From Prorocentrum cordatum (Eukaryota > Sar > Dinophyceae > Prorocentrales > Prorocentraceae), in assembly GCA_963575745.1 (NCBI GenBank), contig CAUYUJ010015740.1, positions 251,332 to 315,331 of the forward strand: a stretch of 64,000 nucleotides of DNA, given 5' to 3'. The notes under the pieces are model-generated. The model did no database searches, was not told the origin of the DNA, and saw only the letters and a list, made by a program, of their open reading frames with translations. This document shows positions 20,190-31,499 of this stretch, in pieces (the first letter of the stretch is position 1; each line of letters opens with the position of its first letter). Both the position numbers and the translations under genes were made by a program.

Positions 20190-20900
20190 TAGGAATTGGT
20201 AGGAATAGGTAGGACTTCCTGGGAATAGACAGGAATATGTAGGATAAGTTACGGAAACGTGTGGATAGTTTGAAATACGGTAGGAATATTTACGAATACC
20301 TACGAATAGGTGGGAACAGCTAGCAGAATAGGTAGGAATACTTGCGAATACCTACGAATACCTACGAATACCTACGTATAGGTAGGAATACCTACGAATA
20401 CCTACGAGTATAAATACGGTACCAATACCTACGAATACCTCAAGAATGCTTAGGAACCTTCTAGGAATTCCCAGGAATTGGTAGGAATGCCTTAGGAATT
20501 GGTAGGAATTGGTAGGAATTCTCAGACCTTCCTTAGCAATTCCTTAGGATTTCCTTAGGAATTCCTCAGGAGTTCATTAAGAATTCTTGGTAGAAATTGG
20601 TAAGAATTCTCAGACCTTCCTTAGGAATTCCTTAGGAATTCTCAGACTTTCCTTAGGAATCCTTGCGGCTTTGTAATCCTTAGGAATCCCTTAGGAATTG
20701 GTAGGACTTCCGAAGGAATTGGTAGGAATTGGTCGGAATTCTCAAACCTTCCTTAGGAATTCCTTAGGAATTCCGTAAGAGAATTCTTGGTAGGAATTGG
20801 TAGGAATTCTCAGACCTTCCTTAGGGACTCCTGAGGAATTCTCCGACCTTCCTTAGGAATCCTCAGACCTTCCTTAGGAATCCTTAGGAATCCTTAGGGC
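20190..20900 (+). repeat. GGAATWGGTA / CCTTAGGAATT minisatellites
   Basis: 20190-20450 carries degenerate 9-10-bp TAGGAATAC/CTACGAATAC units. 20450-20900 carries TTAGGAATTCC and AGACCTTCC units, many palindromic. No coding content. Confidence 0.8.
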
Positions 20901-20904
20901 CATG

Positions 20905-21045
20905 GCGCTGGAATTATTTAATTTATTTTTGTTTTGCGCGGTGCTAAAGATAACGCTCGGCTAAAACCACCCCAAATAATTATTTAATTACGGCGCGGTG
21001 CTAACGATAACCCCGGGGGGTTCCTTAATTGCTGCCCTGGGTTAC
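20905..21045. repeat. GCTAAGATAACGC hairpin, diverged copy
   Basis: GGTGCTAAAGATAACGC, ACCACCCCA and AATAATTATTTAATT appear in the same order as in the 200-bp repeats at 9.62 and 16.47 kb. The module GGTGCTAACGATAACCCC repeats once more inside. Confidence 0.5.
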
Positions 21046-21770
21046 CCCCCAGGCTCTGCGATGTAGACGCGGTTCATTATTTTCGGGACCTCGCAAAGGG
21101 AGGGGGCACAGGGGGGGGGGGGTGCGTTCGGTCCGTTGGCGCATCAAACTGCAGAACAACTATGCGAAACGAGGTCTCCAGCCGCCGCCGGAACCCGAGA
21201 GGTGTCGACAATCGGGGCGCGCGGGGGGTATCGTTTTTCGGAAATTCGATGCACCAGCGGGTCGAACTCCGCCCCCCCCCTCAGGGTCCCCCTTTTGGTG
21301 GACGCCGACATTAGGGGTATAGCGAGTCAGAGCTGCCAATGTATGCAACGCTTGTTGGCTCTCGTCCCAAACGCATGGTGCATCTGGACCCAACTGCTGC
21401 ACCCCCAAAAAAGAACTCGTTCGACGCCCCCCCGCGCTGCGGCAGGACCAGGTCGCCCACAGGGGCGCGAAGACGACCGCGCTTACCGGGCGCGGCGCGA
21501 CAGAGATAATGGCGCCTCGCGCTTGCCGCGGCGGGGAGCGTGAAGTTGGGCGACCTGGGAGAATCCTTGTCCGACAGCCTTGCCCATCCCGCCGCGGCTC
21601 GGTAGGATGTACAATGCCTGTCGGGGCACAGGCGTGTCACGAGGGAAAGACACACAGACACAAAGAATCGCCGATTCCCAGAAAGGTATCGAACACATGG
21701 GAAGTGGAAGGGGAAGACGAGCATCCAGGAAATAGGACAAATACCCAATACTCGCGATCTTAGTGTCATT
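21046..21770. other. No supported gene
   Basis: Mixed GC-rich sequence with open frames on both strands of up to 200 codons, but no domain, repeat family or splice-bounded exon that I recognise. Confidence 0.4.
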
Positions 21771-23050
21771 CCGGGGCATGTGCGGGCAATTTTGCCTCGA
21801 CGCGTACGGTCGTTGTGCGGGAATGTACGCGGCATGTGCCCCGCATATGCAGATGTTTTTAATGTCGGAACGTTCTGGTCGAGTGGCGTTTGCACATGTG
21901 CGGCCATGTGCGGGGTCATGTGCTCTCTGTGTTTCCACCATTTGTTTGGTTAGACCTCGCCCTTGAGCGTTCCCTGCGACTGTGTGCGCCTGTGCGTGGC
22001 GTGCGCGGGAACAACAGCGTGGCTGCTTGCCCAGGCGCTGCCCGCGCATGCCCCCACATGGCGCCACACATGCCTGCACACCGGCACCGCTCGTGGCCGC
22101 GCGGCTACACGGGGCCGCTCGCGGCCGCACCGGTCCGCACAGCAGGCCGCACATGCATCCCTTGGCCCCAGCCCGGCACCTCCGCACGTGGCCGCACACG
22201 CCCCGTGGCGGACGACCGCACATGCCCGCATATTGGCGCTTGCTCGAGAGGCCGCGAGCGGGTGCACGGCCAGGTGCGGCCGCACGTGCTTGCGCAGCGC
22301 CGCAGGGAGGATCATGAGGGGGAGGAGGAGCAGCAGGGGGGGGAGGGGGAGGAGGGGGGAGGAGGAGGAGGAGGAGGAGGAGGAGGAGGAGGAGGAGGAG
22401 GAGGAGGAGGAGGAGGAGGACGGCGTCCGACGGACTCTTGCGCGTTCAGCTCGTTAGGAGGAGGAGGAGGAGGAGGAGGAGAAGAAAACATGCTTGTTTC
22501 AGCAGGTGGCGCTTCCTGCCCGCTGGGCGATTTCCGCCGCTTGGCGGTGGGCTTACGAAGTTTTCCCTTTTCTACCAGGTCCTTTGTCCCTCTCAGCCCT
22601 TCCGTGCCTCCCAGTCCTTTGCCCCTCCTCCTCCACCGAAGAATGCACGACCGGGCGCCGCGAGCTGTGCAAACGCAGTGCCAGTCATGTGTTTGGCATG
22701 TGTGGAGCAGGGATTTTCGGGTGGCGCCCGCGGGCCCCCATTGGCCCGTTATTAAGTTGCTCCTTTGCTCGTAGCATTTCTCTGGTGAAAGGGCTGTCCA
22801 GGTTGCCAGGGAAGGCATTCCTGCAAGTTCTGCCCCTCCGGAAAGATGGCGTGTGCGGCCATGTGCCGGCATGGCGGGTTTGTCCTGTCCAGCGGCCTCG
22901 CCAGCATGGATCATGGAGAGGCATCGCATGTGCGGGCATTTGCGGGGCGGCGGCGGTTTCATCGCTGCCCCGCACAGAAGCGCACAGGTGGGCGTGCACG
23001 CGGGCAGTGCGCCGCACGTGCGCGGAGAAAATGCAGAACAAACGAAAGCT
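21770..23050. repeat. ATGTGCGG/CCGCACAT-rich region with (GGA)n
   Basis: The octamer-like words GCACATG, CATGTGC and TGCGGCCA recur at irregular spacing in both orientations at 21770-22310 and 22680-23040, producing His/Met/Cys-rich frames. (GGA)n occupies 22316-22420. No gene is supported. Confidence 0.5.
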
Positions 23051-23081
23051 AACATAGAACGAGTGAAACTTACGATAATGA

Positions 23082-23112
23082 GCCGTGTGTGTGTGTGTGT
23101 GTGTGTGTGTGG
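23082..23112 (+). repeat. (GT)n microsatellite
   Basis: About fourteen GT units. The rest of 23050-23680 shows no supported gene. Confidence 0.85.
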
Positions 23113-23689
23113 GACATCCTGGGAATTGTGTAGATTTACGTATGTTTCAGCATTTCGTGCTAATCATGGCCAGCCAGCGGATTTCAAACAACACAGCGCT
23201 AAGCATGGCCGACCAGCGGCTTCTGAGCAAACACATATGTAATCAACAAATGCTTGTCATGGGCAAGCTTGTTAGACGCCCTAGCACGGACCCTGTGCGT
23301 GTATATGGCTTCGAGCCTGATAGTTTTGACTTGCGCTCGCCGTCGGACCCTTGTAAGAGAGGCCGCCCCAAACATAACTGGGGAACATGGTGATGAAGAG
23401 TTGCTTGCGAGTGAAGTTGCCGGCGCGCTCGTGCTGCGTACTTCCGCCCTGAGGGCGGTGCAGCGCGAGCGTGGGCGTCGGCCGCGCAATCGTGGCGCAC
23501 TTGATGATGCATTACCTTTGCTAGCGCACCGTCTGGTGCAAGGTTCCTGACTGAGTTATTTGAGTGACCTCCGGCCAGTGCCGCCGATCCGAGACGCTCC
23601 AGATGCTGGTGGTTGACACGACGGCGACGACGATGACGACGATGGCGACGCCAACAACGGACTACTTACGACTAACGGGAGGAGGGAGG

Positions 23690-23978
23690 CGGGAGGAGGG
23701 GAAGGGAGGAGTGAGGAGGGAGGAGGGAGGAGGGAGGAGGGAGGAGGATGGGGAGGAGGCTGAGGAGGAGGAGGTGGACGAGGAGGAGGAGGAGGAGGAG
23801 GAGGAACAGCAGGAAGAGCAGAATGAGGAGGGCGGAGGGAAGAGGATGATGAGAACGAGGATGAGGTCGAGGATGAGGACGAGGACGAGGTCGATGATGA
23901 TGATGATGAGGATGATGATGGTGATGATGATGATGCTGATGCTGATGCTGATGCTGCTGCTGCTGCTAATGCTGCTGC

Positions 23979-24012
<34 letters not shown>

Positions 24013-24317
24013 ACTGCTGCTGCTGATGATGATGCTGATGATGATAATGATAGTGGTGTTGATGATGATGATGATGATACTGATGCGGAGGAGGAGAATG
24101 AGGAGGAGGAGGAGGAGGAGCAATGAATAATATAATGATGATGATGCTCATGCTGATGATGATGCTGATACTGAAGATGATGAGGAGGAGGGTGAGGATG
24201 AGGATGAGGAAGATGATGATGATTCTGATGATGGTGATGATGATGCTGATGCTGATGCTGATGCTGATGCTGATGCTGCTGACGACGACGATGATGATGC
24301 TGATGCTGATGATGATG

Positions 24318-24383
<66 letters not shown>

Positions 24384-24485
24384 TTGATGATGATGACGAC
24401 GATGACGATGACGATGATGGATGAGGAGGAGGAGGAGGAGGAGAAGGAGGAGGAGGAGGAGGAGGAGAAGGAGGAGGAGGACCAG
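23690..24485 (+). repeat. (GGA)n and (GAT/GCT)n compound tract
   Basis: GGA-type repeats at 23690-23870, then GATGAT with GCTGAT interruptions to about 24420, then GGA again. Open frames of poly-Met, poly-Asp and poly-Ile are artefacts of the period-3 repeat. Confidence 0.9.
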
Positions 24486-24849
24486 GAATCAATGCCCGTC
24501 GGGTGGTCTCAGGGATGGGTTTCTCGTGGAAGGTTTCTTGTGGTTTGGCCTCCCCTGTGTGGTCCTGTCCTGAGATTCGTTCGTGGGAGGCCTCTGGGGG
24601 TGCCCGGACGGTCGGCCCCTGTCCAAAGAGTGGTGGCAACACGTCTAGGGCCCGGGTTTGTGGGGCCCGCCACGTGCGCACGGCGCGCGCGCCCGTCGCC
24701 GTCTTGAGTTTTTGGGGTTTCGATTGTATTGCGATGGGAAGCGTGACGATGCCACGCCAGGAATTCAAATGGCGGTCCCGGGGTCTCGCGGTTGGGTTTC
24801 TTGTGGAAGGCTTCTTGCGATCGGGTCCCTGCTGTATTTCCCCTCAGGA

Positions 24850-25167
24850 AGCCGGTGCAGGAAGAATGCGCACTTTGACCTCTTGAAGAGGAGTCGTTTT
24901 CTCGGCGTCGCCGCGGACGTTGTCCATCCGATGATACAGAAGGCCGCCTGCCCAACAGCGGCCGCTGATGAACTTGGGCAACGTTTGTTGTTGGGGATCG
25001 TGCCCATGTTTTCCGTACCTATGTCGGGCATCCCAGTGCAGGTCCTTGCTCCCGCGCGGTCTGCGCCGCACGAGCTGCTCTGCGAGATCTCCGAGGCGGA
25101 GTTCCACGCCATGCTGGCCGCAGGCCGCGGCCAGGAGGAGGAGGCGAGGGTCGTCGGACGGGCTTAG
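24850..25167 (+). CDS. Exon-like open frame, unknown protein
   Basis: After a pyrimidine tract and CTCAG near 24847 or GTGCAG near 24860, the frame has globular-protein composition: RKNAHFDLLKRSRFLGVAAD, then a hydrophobic core (LLLGIVPMFSVPMSGIPVQV), an acidic helix (HELLCEISEAEFHAMLAAG), and a stop at 25165-25167. No family is recognised and no upstream start is convincing. About 70 bp ahead of it (24790-24840, TTTCTTGTGGAAGGCTTCTTG) repeats a sequence at 24520-24545. Confidence 0.3.
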   Translation, partial: SRCRKNAHFDLLKRSRFLGVAADVVHPMIQKAACPTAAADELGQRLLLGIVPMFSVPMSGIPVQVLAPARSAPHELLCEISEAEFHAMLAAGRGQEEEARVVGRA

Positions 25168-25175
25168 AATCGAGA

Positions 25176-25390
25176 CAGATCCGTTCCAGAGCGTTCGGGA
25201 ACGCTCTCAGAGCGTTCTGGAGCGCTCCGGGAAGGCCGCGGCGCCCGAGACATCCTCCAACCCCGCCGTGCCTTAGATATTTCATTTCTATGTCGGCCCG
25301 AGTTATTCTCGATGCTGCTTCCGTTTTAGAGCCGCGGCGCCAAAGACATCCTCCGGAGCCGCTGGTTTTCAGAGATTCTCGAATTACGTA
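25176..25390 (+). repeat. Dispersed repeat F, copy 1 (AGAGCGTTCC palindromes)
   Basis: Contains CCGTTCCAGAGCGTTC, its inverted partner and AAGGCCGCGGCGCC, then GACATCCTCC twice. The same modules are found at 51487-51700. Confidence 0.65.
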
Positions 25391-25499
25391 TCCCCACCCG
25401 AATGTATCCTCGCCCAGACATCGTCTTAGCGGCGGCGTGCAGAGGTGTGTAGGGGGTGGGCGGGAGGCTTCCTAAAAGCACCCTTGTTTCTTGGAAGGC

Positions 25500-26111
25500 A
25501 GTGTGTGCGTGAATGTGTGTCTTGTGTGTTCTGTGTGTATGTTGTGTGTCGGAGTGAGTTGTGTGTGTTGTGTGTTGTGTGTTTGTGTTTTGTGTGTCGT
25601 GTGTTGTGTGTTGTGTGTGTTGTGTGTTGTGTGTGTGGTGTTTGTGTCTTGTGTGTTGTGTGTGTGTTGTTTGTGTTGTGTGTGTTGTGTGTGTTGTGTG
25701 TGCTGTGTGTGTTGTGTTTTTTTGTGTTGTGTGTTGTGTGTTGTGCGTTGTGTGTGTTGTGTGTTGTGTGCTGTGTGTGTTGTGAGTGTTGTGTGTGTGC
25801 GTTGTGTGTATGCCAGGTGTGCGTGTGCGTGATCGTGTTTGTGTGCGTGTGCGCGTGCGTGTGCGTGTGCTTGTGTGTGTATATATGTGCGTGTGTGTGT
25901 GTGTGGATGTGCGCGTGCGTGTGCGTGTTGTGTGTGTGTGCGTGTTGTGTGTGCGTGTGCGCGTGCGTGTGCGCGTGCGCATGCGCGTGCGCGTGCGCCA
26001 GCGTGCGCGTGTTCGTGCGCGTGCGCGTGTTCGTGCGCGTGCGCGTGTTCGTGCGCGTGCGCGTGCGCGTTCGTGTGTGAGTGCGTGCGTGCGTGAGCGC
26101 AAGGGCATGAG

Positions 26112-26147
<36 letters not shown>

Positions 26148-26165
26148 TGTGTTTGTGTGTGTTGC
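25500..26165 (+). repeat. (GT)n-derived tract grading into GCGTGC
   Basis: 650 bp of GTGT with TTGTG interruptions (25500-25810), passing to alternating GTGCGC/GCGTGC (25810-26160). Frames read as poly-Cys/Val or Thr/His. Strict purine-pyrimidine alternation makes 25.85-26.15 kb a candidate Z-DNA segment. Confidence 0.9.
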
Positions 26166-26519
26166 ATCCCCCTGATGCCCGATCGCCAGAACAGTCGCCC
26201 TTTGCCCAGCCGCCGGCGAAAAAAGTGTGTGTGTGAGAGAGAGAGAGAGTCACGCGCCTTCTGAGAAGCGGCCGCCTTCTAAGAAGCCTTCCTCCCTGCC
26301 CGTATCGCCTTGTGCGCGCTGCCAAGTCCCAGGTAGGGGGCAGAGTCGTGTCGCCCGCTCCTCGCTCTCCCTTCGCGCCGGGCCCCCCTTTTTGCGCGGG
26401 GCGCCTGGCGGCCCGTGTTCCCGCGAGCACGCACGCACACCGCTCCTCGAGAAGGTGGTGGACACGGGCGGGGGACTAAGGGCAGCGTCAGCTGCGGACT
26501 CTAACGCCGCCAGCGGCGG

Positions 26520-26647
26520 CGGCAGGAGGAGGAGGAGGAGGAGGACGAGGAGGAGGAGGAGACGGAGGAGGAGGAGGACGACGAGGAGGAGGAGGAGGAG
26601 GAGATGGAGGAGGAGGAGGAGGAGGAGGAGGAGGAGGAGGAGGAGGA
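26520..26647 (+). repeat. (GGA)n tract
   Basis: A GGA repeat with GAC interruptions. Confidence 0.9.
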
Positions 26648-26668
26648 TGCAGAGGCACCCACGAGCCT

Positions 26669-26795
26669 CTTCGGCCTCCTGGGAGGCAGCCGTCGCCACC
26701 GCTGGATTCGCGTAGGGACTCCTGGTCAGCAGGCGCCCCAGGAGAGGGCCGTGGAGCAGCGGCATCGGTGGCCCCTGCGCTTCCCCAGGGAGGAG
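26669..26795 (+). repeat. Dispersed repeat E, copy 1
   Basis: GCCTCCTGGGAGGC, CGTCGCCACCGCTGGATTCG and GCATCGGTGGCC occur in the same order at 29727-29845 and 51178-51300, giving a family of about 120 bp. Confidence 0.7.
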
Positions 26796-26849
26796 TGCGG
26801 GGTCCAACCCTTCTTTCAACAGGGGTGTTGTCCAACCTACCCCTTTGCA

Positions 26850-27160
26850 ATGGTATGCGATGTCCCTGCCTGGGGAGAGATCCATATCTTCTGTTTTCCT
26901 GTCACGATCATCTATATTTGCGTCAGCGTCGTGGGTATAGTCCGCGTCAGCGGCGCAGGCCGAGTCGGAGCAATACGAGTCAGACCCGGAAGGAGTGGCC
27001 TCGGCGGGCTCTTTGTCGACTGCTGCTTCTTGATTTTTCTCGATTTCGGCTTTTCTCGGGGCCGGTTTCGGGCCCCCGGGCCATCGGACATCGATCCAGG
27101 CCTGGGATGGAGAGCTGGCCAGGATGAACTCCTTGAGAGCTGTGGTGGGGGGGCTATTTG
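26850..27160 (-). CDS. Exon-like frame on the minus strand, unknown
   Basis: On the minus strand the frame reads LKEFILASSPSQAWIDVRWP, a Lys/Glu-rich linker, then an Asp/Ser-rich acidic segment (SDSYCSDSACAADADYTHDA) and DRDRKTEDMDLSPGRD. The composition is protein-like and unlike the surrounding repeat frames, but there is no recognised domain, no firm start and no defined splice sites. It may be an internal exon or a decayed gene. Confidence 0.25.
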
Positions 27161-27164
27161 GATG

Positions 27165-28310
27165 GGTTCGGAGCGGACTGCGGGGGAGGAGAAGGCTTGG
27201 GGCCGCGCGGCAGCATGTGGCGCTGAAATGGGTAAAACTCTGGCCACGACTTACGCTCTCGCAGCTCCATGCGAGAGAAGACATTCCGCCACGGTGTGCA
27301 TTTCGCTTGGGAATCCTCTGGATTCGGGGGTGCTCTTTCCACTTCGCGAGGGGGAGGAGGAGAAGGGCTTCCCCCCTGCCACTCCCCGCTGCCAGTGTCT
27401 GGCCCGCCTCTGCCCGCCCCCACCTGCAGCGTGCCCTTGTTCCTGCAGGGGGCTGCGCGAGACTTGAACCTGGGTGCCCGGCGTTGCCTGCGCTCTCACA
27501 CAAGGCCGAACGCGCAGCTCGTGCTCTGGAATCTGCCGGCTGCATCCATCAGCGCGTTGGGGGTGAAAGCGTGCAGCACGTGAGCCCCCGCGGCTGGCGT
27601 GGACCCTGGGCGGACCGCAGCGCCACGGGTGCGGGCAGAGGCTGCCAGCCAGCGAGGGCAGGACCTTGGGAGGCCTGCATGCGCTTCGATCCGCCACGAA
27701 GGCGAGGACAAGGGTCCCCAGGGAAACGGCTCCTACAATAGTCGGCGGCGAGCGAGGGGGGGAAGAAGTGAGAAGGAGAAGGACTTCTCAGAAAGTTCGG
27801 AAGTCCCCCGGCGAAGTGTTGTAAGTCTTCCCCGAAGACCAAAGCAACTTCTCAAAAGGCACGAGGGCTTCTGAGAAGTCCCGCCGCCTTCGGAGAAGGC
27901 CCGGGGGTGGACAGAACCCCCACGCTGACACGTCAATTAATGAATTGTCCGTTCTCGGTTCTCGAGAGGGTGCCGCGGCCGTCATTTTCCAGGCTTGCGC
28001 CCGCCAGGTTTGGGCCCGAGGTCGTTTTCGCTAGACCATGTTTTGCTAAATGGGTTTCTGTCCATCGCCGAAAGGCCTTCTCCTTGTGGTCGTTTTTTTA
28101 TTCATTGTTTTGCCGATCGGCGCGGGCCCCCAAACCCCTCCCCCCCATAAAGTAGATCTTGGCTGTTTTTTTGGCGCCTGAGCAGGCGGAGTCTCCCCTC
28201 ATAGGACGCACTGTTGCAAACAGTCGCAGTAAGCAGAGGTCCGGAGCCAGACACCTCCCCCTCTTCCCCCCCTCCGCCCAGTGTCAAAACCCTGAAGAAG
28301 AAAACGCTTC
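27165..28310. other. No supported gene; repeat shared with 53.7 kb
   Basis: 27725-27800 (GTCGGCGGCGAGCGAG, then GAGAAGGAGA and ACTTCTCAGA) resembles 53770-53870. The remainder has open GC-rich frames on both strands but nothing I can assign. Confidence 0.4.
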
Positions 28311-28319
28311 CCTCCTCGT

Positions 28320-28990
28320 CTCCCGTCCTCCTCCTCCTCCTCCTCCTCCTCCTCCTCCTCCTCCTCCTCCTCCTCCATCTCCTCCCCCTACTCCACCTCT
28401 TTTTTCTCCTCCTCCTCCTCCTCCTCCTCCTCCTCCTCCTCCTCCCTCCTCCTCTCCTCCTCCTCCTCCTCCTCCTCATCCTCCTCCTCCTCCTCCTCCT
28501 CCCCTTCCTCGTGCTCCTCCTCCTCCTCCTCCTCGTCTCCACCCCTCCTCGAAACAGCTCCTCCTCGTCTCCCCCCCTCCCTCGCCGCCGAAGCAGGTCT
28601 CCGGGGGCGATCCCTGGCGCCCGCTCCCCATCCGGAGTGCCTCCCGTGGGCGGCTCTCTGGGCCCGTGGAGCCCGAGGACGTCGAGCAGGCATCAAAGGA
28701 GTCCCAGACTGCAGGGCTTCTCCGAAGGGCTTAGGCGACCCGTCCTCCTCCTCCTCGTCCTCCTCCTCCTCGTCCTCCTCCTCCTCCTCCTGCTCCTCCT
28801 CCTCCTGCCTCCTCCTCCTCCTGCCTCCTCCTCCTCCTCCTCCTCCTCCTCCTCCTCCTCCTCCTCCTCCTCCTCCTCCATCCTCCTCCTCCTCCTTCCT
28901 CCTCCTCCTCCTCCTCCTCCTCCTCCTCCTCCTCCTTCTCCTTCTCCATCTCCTCCTCCTCCTCCTCCTCCCCCTCCCCCTCGTCCTCGG
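28320..28990 (+). repeat. (CTC)n tracts
   Basis: Two long CTC blocks (28320-28550 and 28735-28990) flank a GC-rich unique piece. Frames are poly-Pro, poly-Leu, poly-Ser, poly-Glu or poly-Arg. Confidence 0.9.
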
Positions 28991-29031
28991 GTTGCATACG
29001 GCCCCCTGTCCCCGTATCATCGGGGTGGGAG

Positions 29032-29204
29032 TTACGTCGGACCTCTCCCTCTACAGGAGGCATATTCAGAAATAGTAAAACAAATAGTCTGGGGGCTATT
29101 TCCTTTTTGGGTATTTTTGAATATGGCTTGAACATGTTCAAGGTCTCTTTCAAAACATGTTTTTCGTCCCAAATCCTCCTGTGGGGGGGACATGCCCGAC
29201 CTCG
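29032..29204 (+). mobile_element. MITE family A, copy 1
   Basis: Starts TTACGTCGG and ends GCCCGACCTC. The ends are inverted repeats of the family (TCGGGCATGTCC and CTACAGG inside). Imperfect 8-bp flanks GGTGGGAG (29024-29031) and GGCTGGAG (29205-29212). Non-coding, with subterminal ATTCAGAAATAGT. Confidence 0.75.
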
Positions 29205-29494
29205 GGCTGGAGGCCCTCCTCGGGATGCAGTCGCGGCGGCGGTCCGTCCACCTGGCCGCCCGAGCGCGATTCGCGCGAGCGCGCCTTCCTCCGGCGCGCG
29301 GCCGCACTGCGGCGGCGAGACCCCGGCCGGCCTCGGGCGGCCTCGAGCGGCAGGGCGAGCGGAGGCCTCTGCGCGCCCAGGGGGGCCCTTCTGGCGCCGA
29401 GGGCCGCGCAGAGCTCCGAGCGTGCTCCCCCTGTGCGTGTGCGTGTGTGTGCGTGCGCGTCCGCGCGTGCTGCAGAGGAGGCGGGGGGGTACCG

Positions 29495-29678
29495 TGGAGT
29501 CGGGCCTGCCCCTCTGCAGGAGGAGTGTTCCCAGAGTGGTCGAACAATGGCATGGGGACGACTTGTTTGTAGTATTTCTGCTTGGCTATTTTGGGAGCAT
29601 TCTGGGGGGTGTTTTTTGTTTTCGTTTTTTTCCCCCTATTTTTCGTCCCAAATCCGCCTGTATGATGCCCGACCTAGG
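29495..29678 (+). mobile_element. MITE family A, copy 2 (diverged)
   Basis: TGGAGTCGGGC at the left end and GCCCGACCTAGG at the right. 8-bp flanks GGGTACCG and GGTTACCG differ at one base. The right inverted repeat has lost a few bases (CCTGTATGATGCCCGAC). Confidence 0.7.
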
Positions 29679-29726
29679 GGTTACCGAGGCGGCTGCCCTT
29701 TCCTTGGTTTCCGTTTGTTGGGGCCT

Positions 29727-29845
29727 CCTGGGAGGGGAGGCCCCCGTCGCCACCGTTGGATCCGCCTCGAAGCTCTGGTCACAACGCGCCCCAGGAGGGG
29801 TCCGGGGAGCAGGGGCATCGGTGCCTTTTGGGTTCCCCAGTGCTT
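29727..29845 (+). repeat. Dispersed repeat E, copy 2
   Basis: CGTCGCCACCGTTGGATCCG, CTCTGGTCACAACGCGCCCC and GCATCGGTGCC match copies at 26669 and 51178. Confidence 0.7.
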
Positions 29846-29859
29846 GTGACGCGACAGGG

Positions 29860-31490
29860 TAGGAGTGCGTGCGTGTGCGTGTGTGTGTAACTGGCCATGT
29901 TAGCGTGACTCCTCTTCTATCACTCGCGATGGTGCCGTCACCTTGCAGGAGAAGGAGCCCTGCCTTTGTGCCTGAGTCTCATCATCGGCTTCTCTGCCTC
30001 TCTGGCTGCCCTGGCCTCTGGGCTCCTCGCGCCTTGCCCTCGCGCGTGGCCTCCGTGGTCCCGCCGCTTACCGGTTCCTCCCTGCCCGGTCCGTCCGTCG
30101 GCCCGGTTTGTTCGGTCCGTCCTCTCTCCTTCGCTCCGGTTGCGCGCTCTCTTCGGCTCTCCTTGCCATCGCCATGCCGCTCTTCCGTGCTGTCCTGCGC
30201 CGGCCTGGGCGGCTGCCGCTCCTGCCCCCCCCCCCCCCGCGGCCACGTGGGTGCAGTGCCGTTCCGCGCCAGCCGTGCTTCAACACCGCGTCGCCGTGCG
30301 AGTGCGGTTGGCGAGGAAATGTGTAATTACGCTTGTGCGTGTGTGAAATTGTGTGTAAATGTGTGTGTGTGTGAATGTGTGTCTGTGTGAATGTGTAACT
30401 ACGTTTGTGCGTGTGTGAGTGTGTGTGTGTGTTTGCCACAGGGTCGTAAGTGTCCAACCCGCTGGCATTCGTCCTATCCTCGCGTCACCTGAACCGTTGG
30501 TTGCACTCCATGGGCGAGCCAGAGCGAAGCACGCGCGTGTGTGCGCGTGGGGGCACTGGGGGGGCCTGAGCTACCGTGCCAGTAGTCCCACTTCAGTCTG
30601 GCATATCTTCGGCACGCGCCGCACAATACCGCTTGATTCGCCGAGGAGGATGGAGGGAGGGTTTTTCAGTGTGTAGAGTAGTTGAAGGGGAAGCAGAGGG
30701 CTCCTTTCAATCGAAGGTTATTATCGTGCTTCTTCTCGCTGTAACATCTCGCCGCCCCTCGCGTCATGGCAGGATTGCTGAGCCAGCCCGACATGAGTGG
30801 GCACAGCGAGCCGTTCGCCCACGCCTTTCCACAAGGAGGCCACCGTTTGGTTTGCAAAATACCGAGATCTCCGCATTGAGGCATATTTCGTTCCCTCCTC
30901 GTCCTCCTGCGTAGTCTCGTATCTTGTCCTCCTCACCCCTCTGGTGTATCTTCTCCTCCAGCCCCTGAGGAGGCCCGCCTTTGCCGTATGTCATCACCGC
31001 TGCACGGCCTTCGGACGGTGACCGCACAGGGCATATTGCTGAAGCTGGCCATGGCTTCGTTCCCACGGCGCAGTCCTCTGGCTCGGCAACCCCCCCTCAC
31101 TCGCAGGAGCAGGAGGTGGGAGGAGTGGGGAAGAGGAGGGTAGGAGGGAGGGAGGGAGGAGGGAGGGGCTGGGCGGAGGGAGGGGCTGGGAGGAGAAGGG
31201 CGCGGGCACGACCGCCGCCTCGCACGCCGGGCCCAGGACGGGTCTGGCCAGGACCGGTGCAGGCTGACAGCTGGTGGCTGGTGCCCACCCCTCCTCAGCT
31301 TCTCCCTCCTCTTCCTCGCCCTCCTCCTGCCCATCTTCGTCCTTCACAAGTACACATAACAACTACACACTGTGAATACTACTCTCCTCTCTCCACTGAC
31401 TCTGTCCGGAGAGTATCCCGTCCTCTCCGCGAATTGTTGTTTACATTATTCGTTGTTGTTTTCCTATGTTTTTTCAATCCGGTCTTTTCT
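29860..31490. other. No supported gene
   Basis: Contains a (GT)n-like stretch at 30320-30435 and pyrimidine-rich DNA, with open frames in several phases. I see no domain, RNA gene or repeat family here. Confidence 0.4.
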
Positions 31491-31499
31491 GGTTCTTCC

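Noticed and set aside
27447-27520. tRNA-like sequence on the minus strand (GGTTCAAGTCTC B-box-like motif with GCTGCGCG/CGCGCAGC ends)
   Set aside because: The acceptor-like ends pair, but the T-stem does not, no proper A box or D-arm is present and position 33 is not T. Probably chance or a very decayed tRNA-derived sequence.
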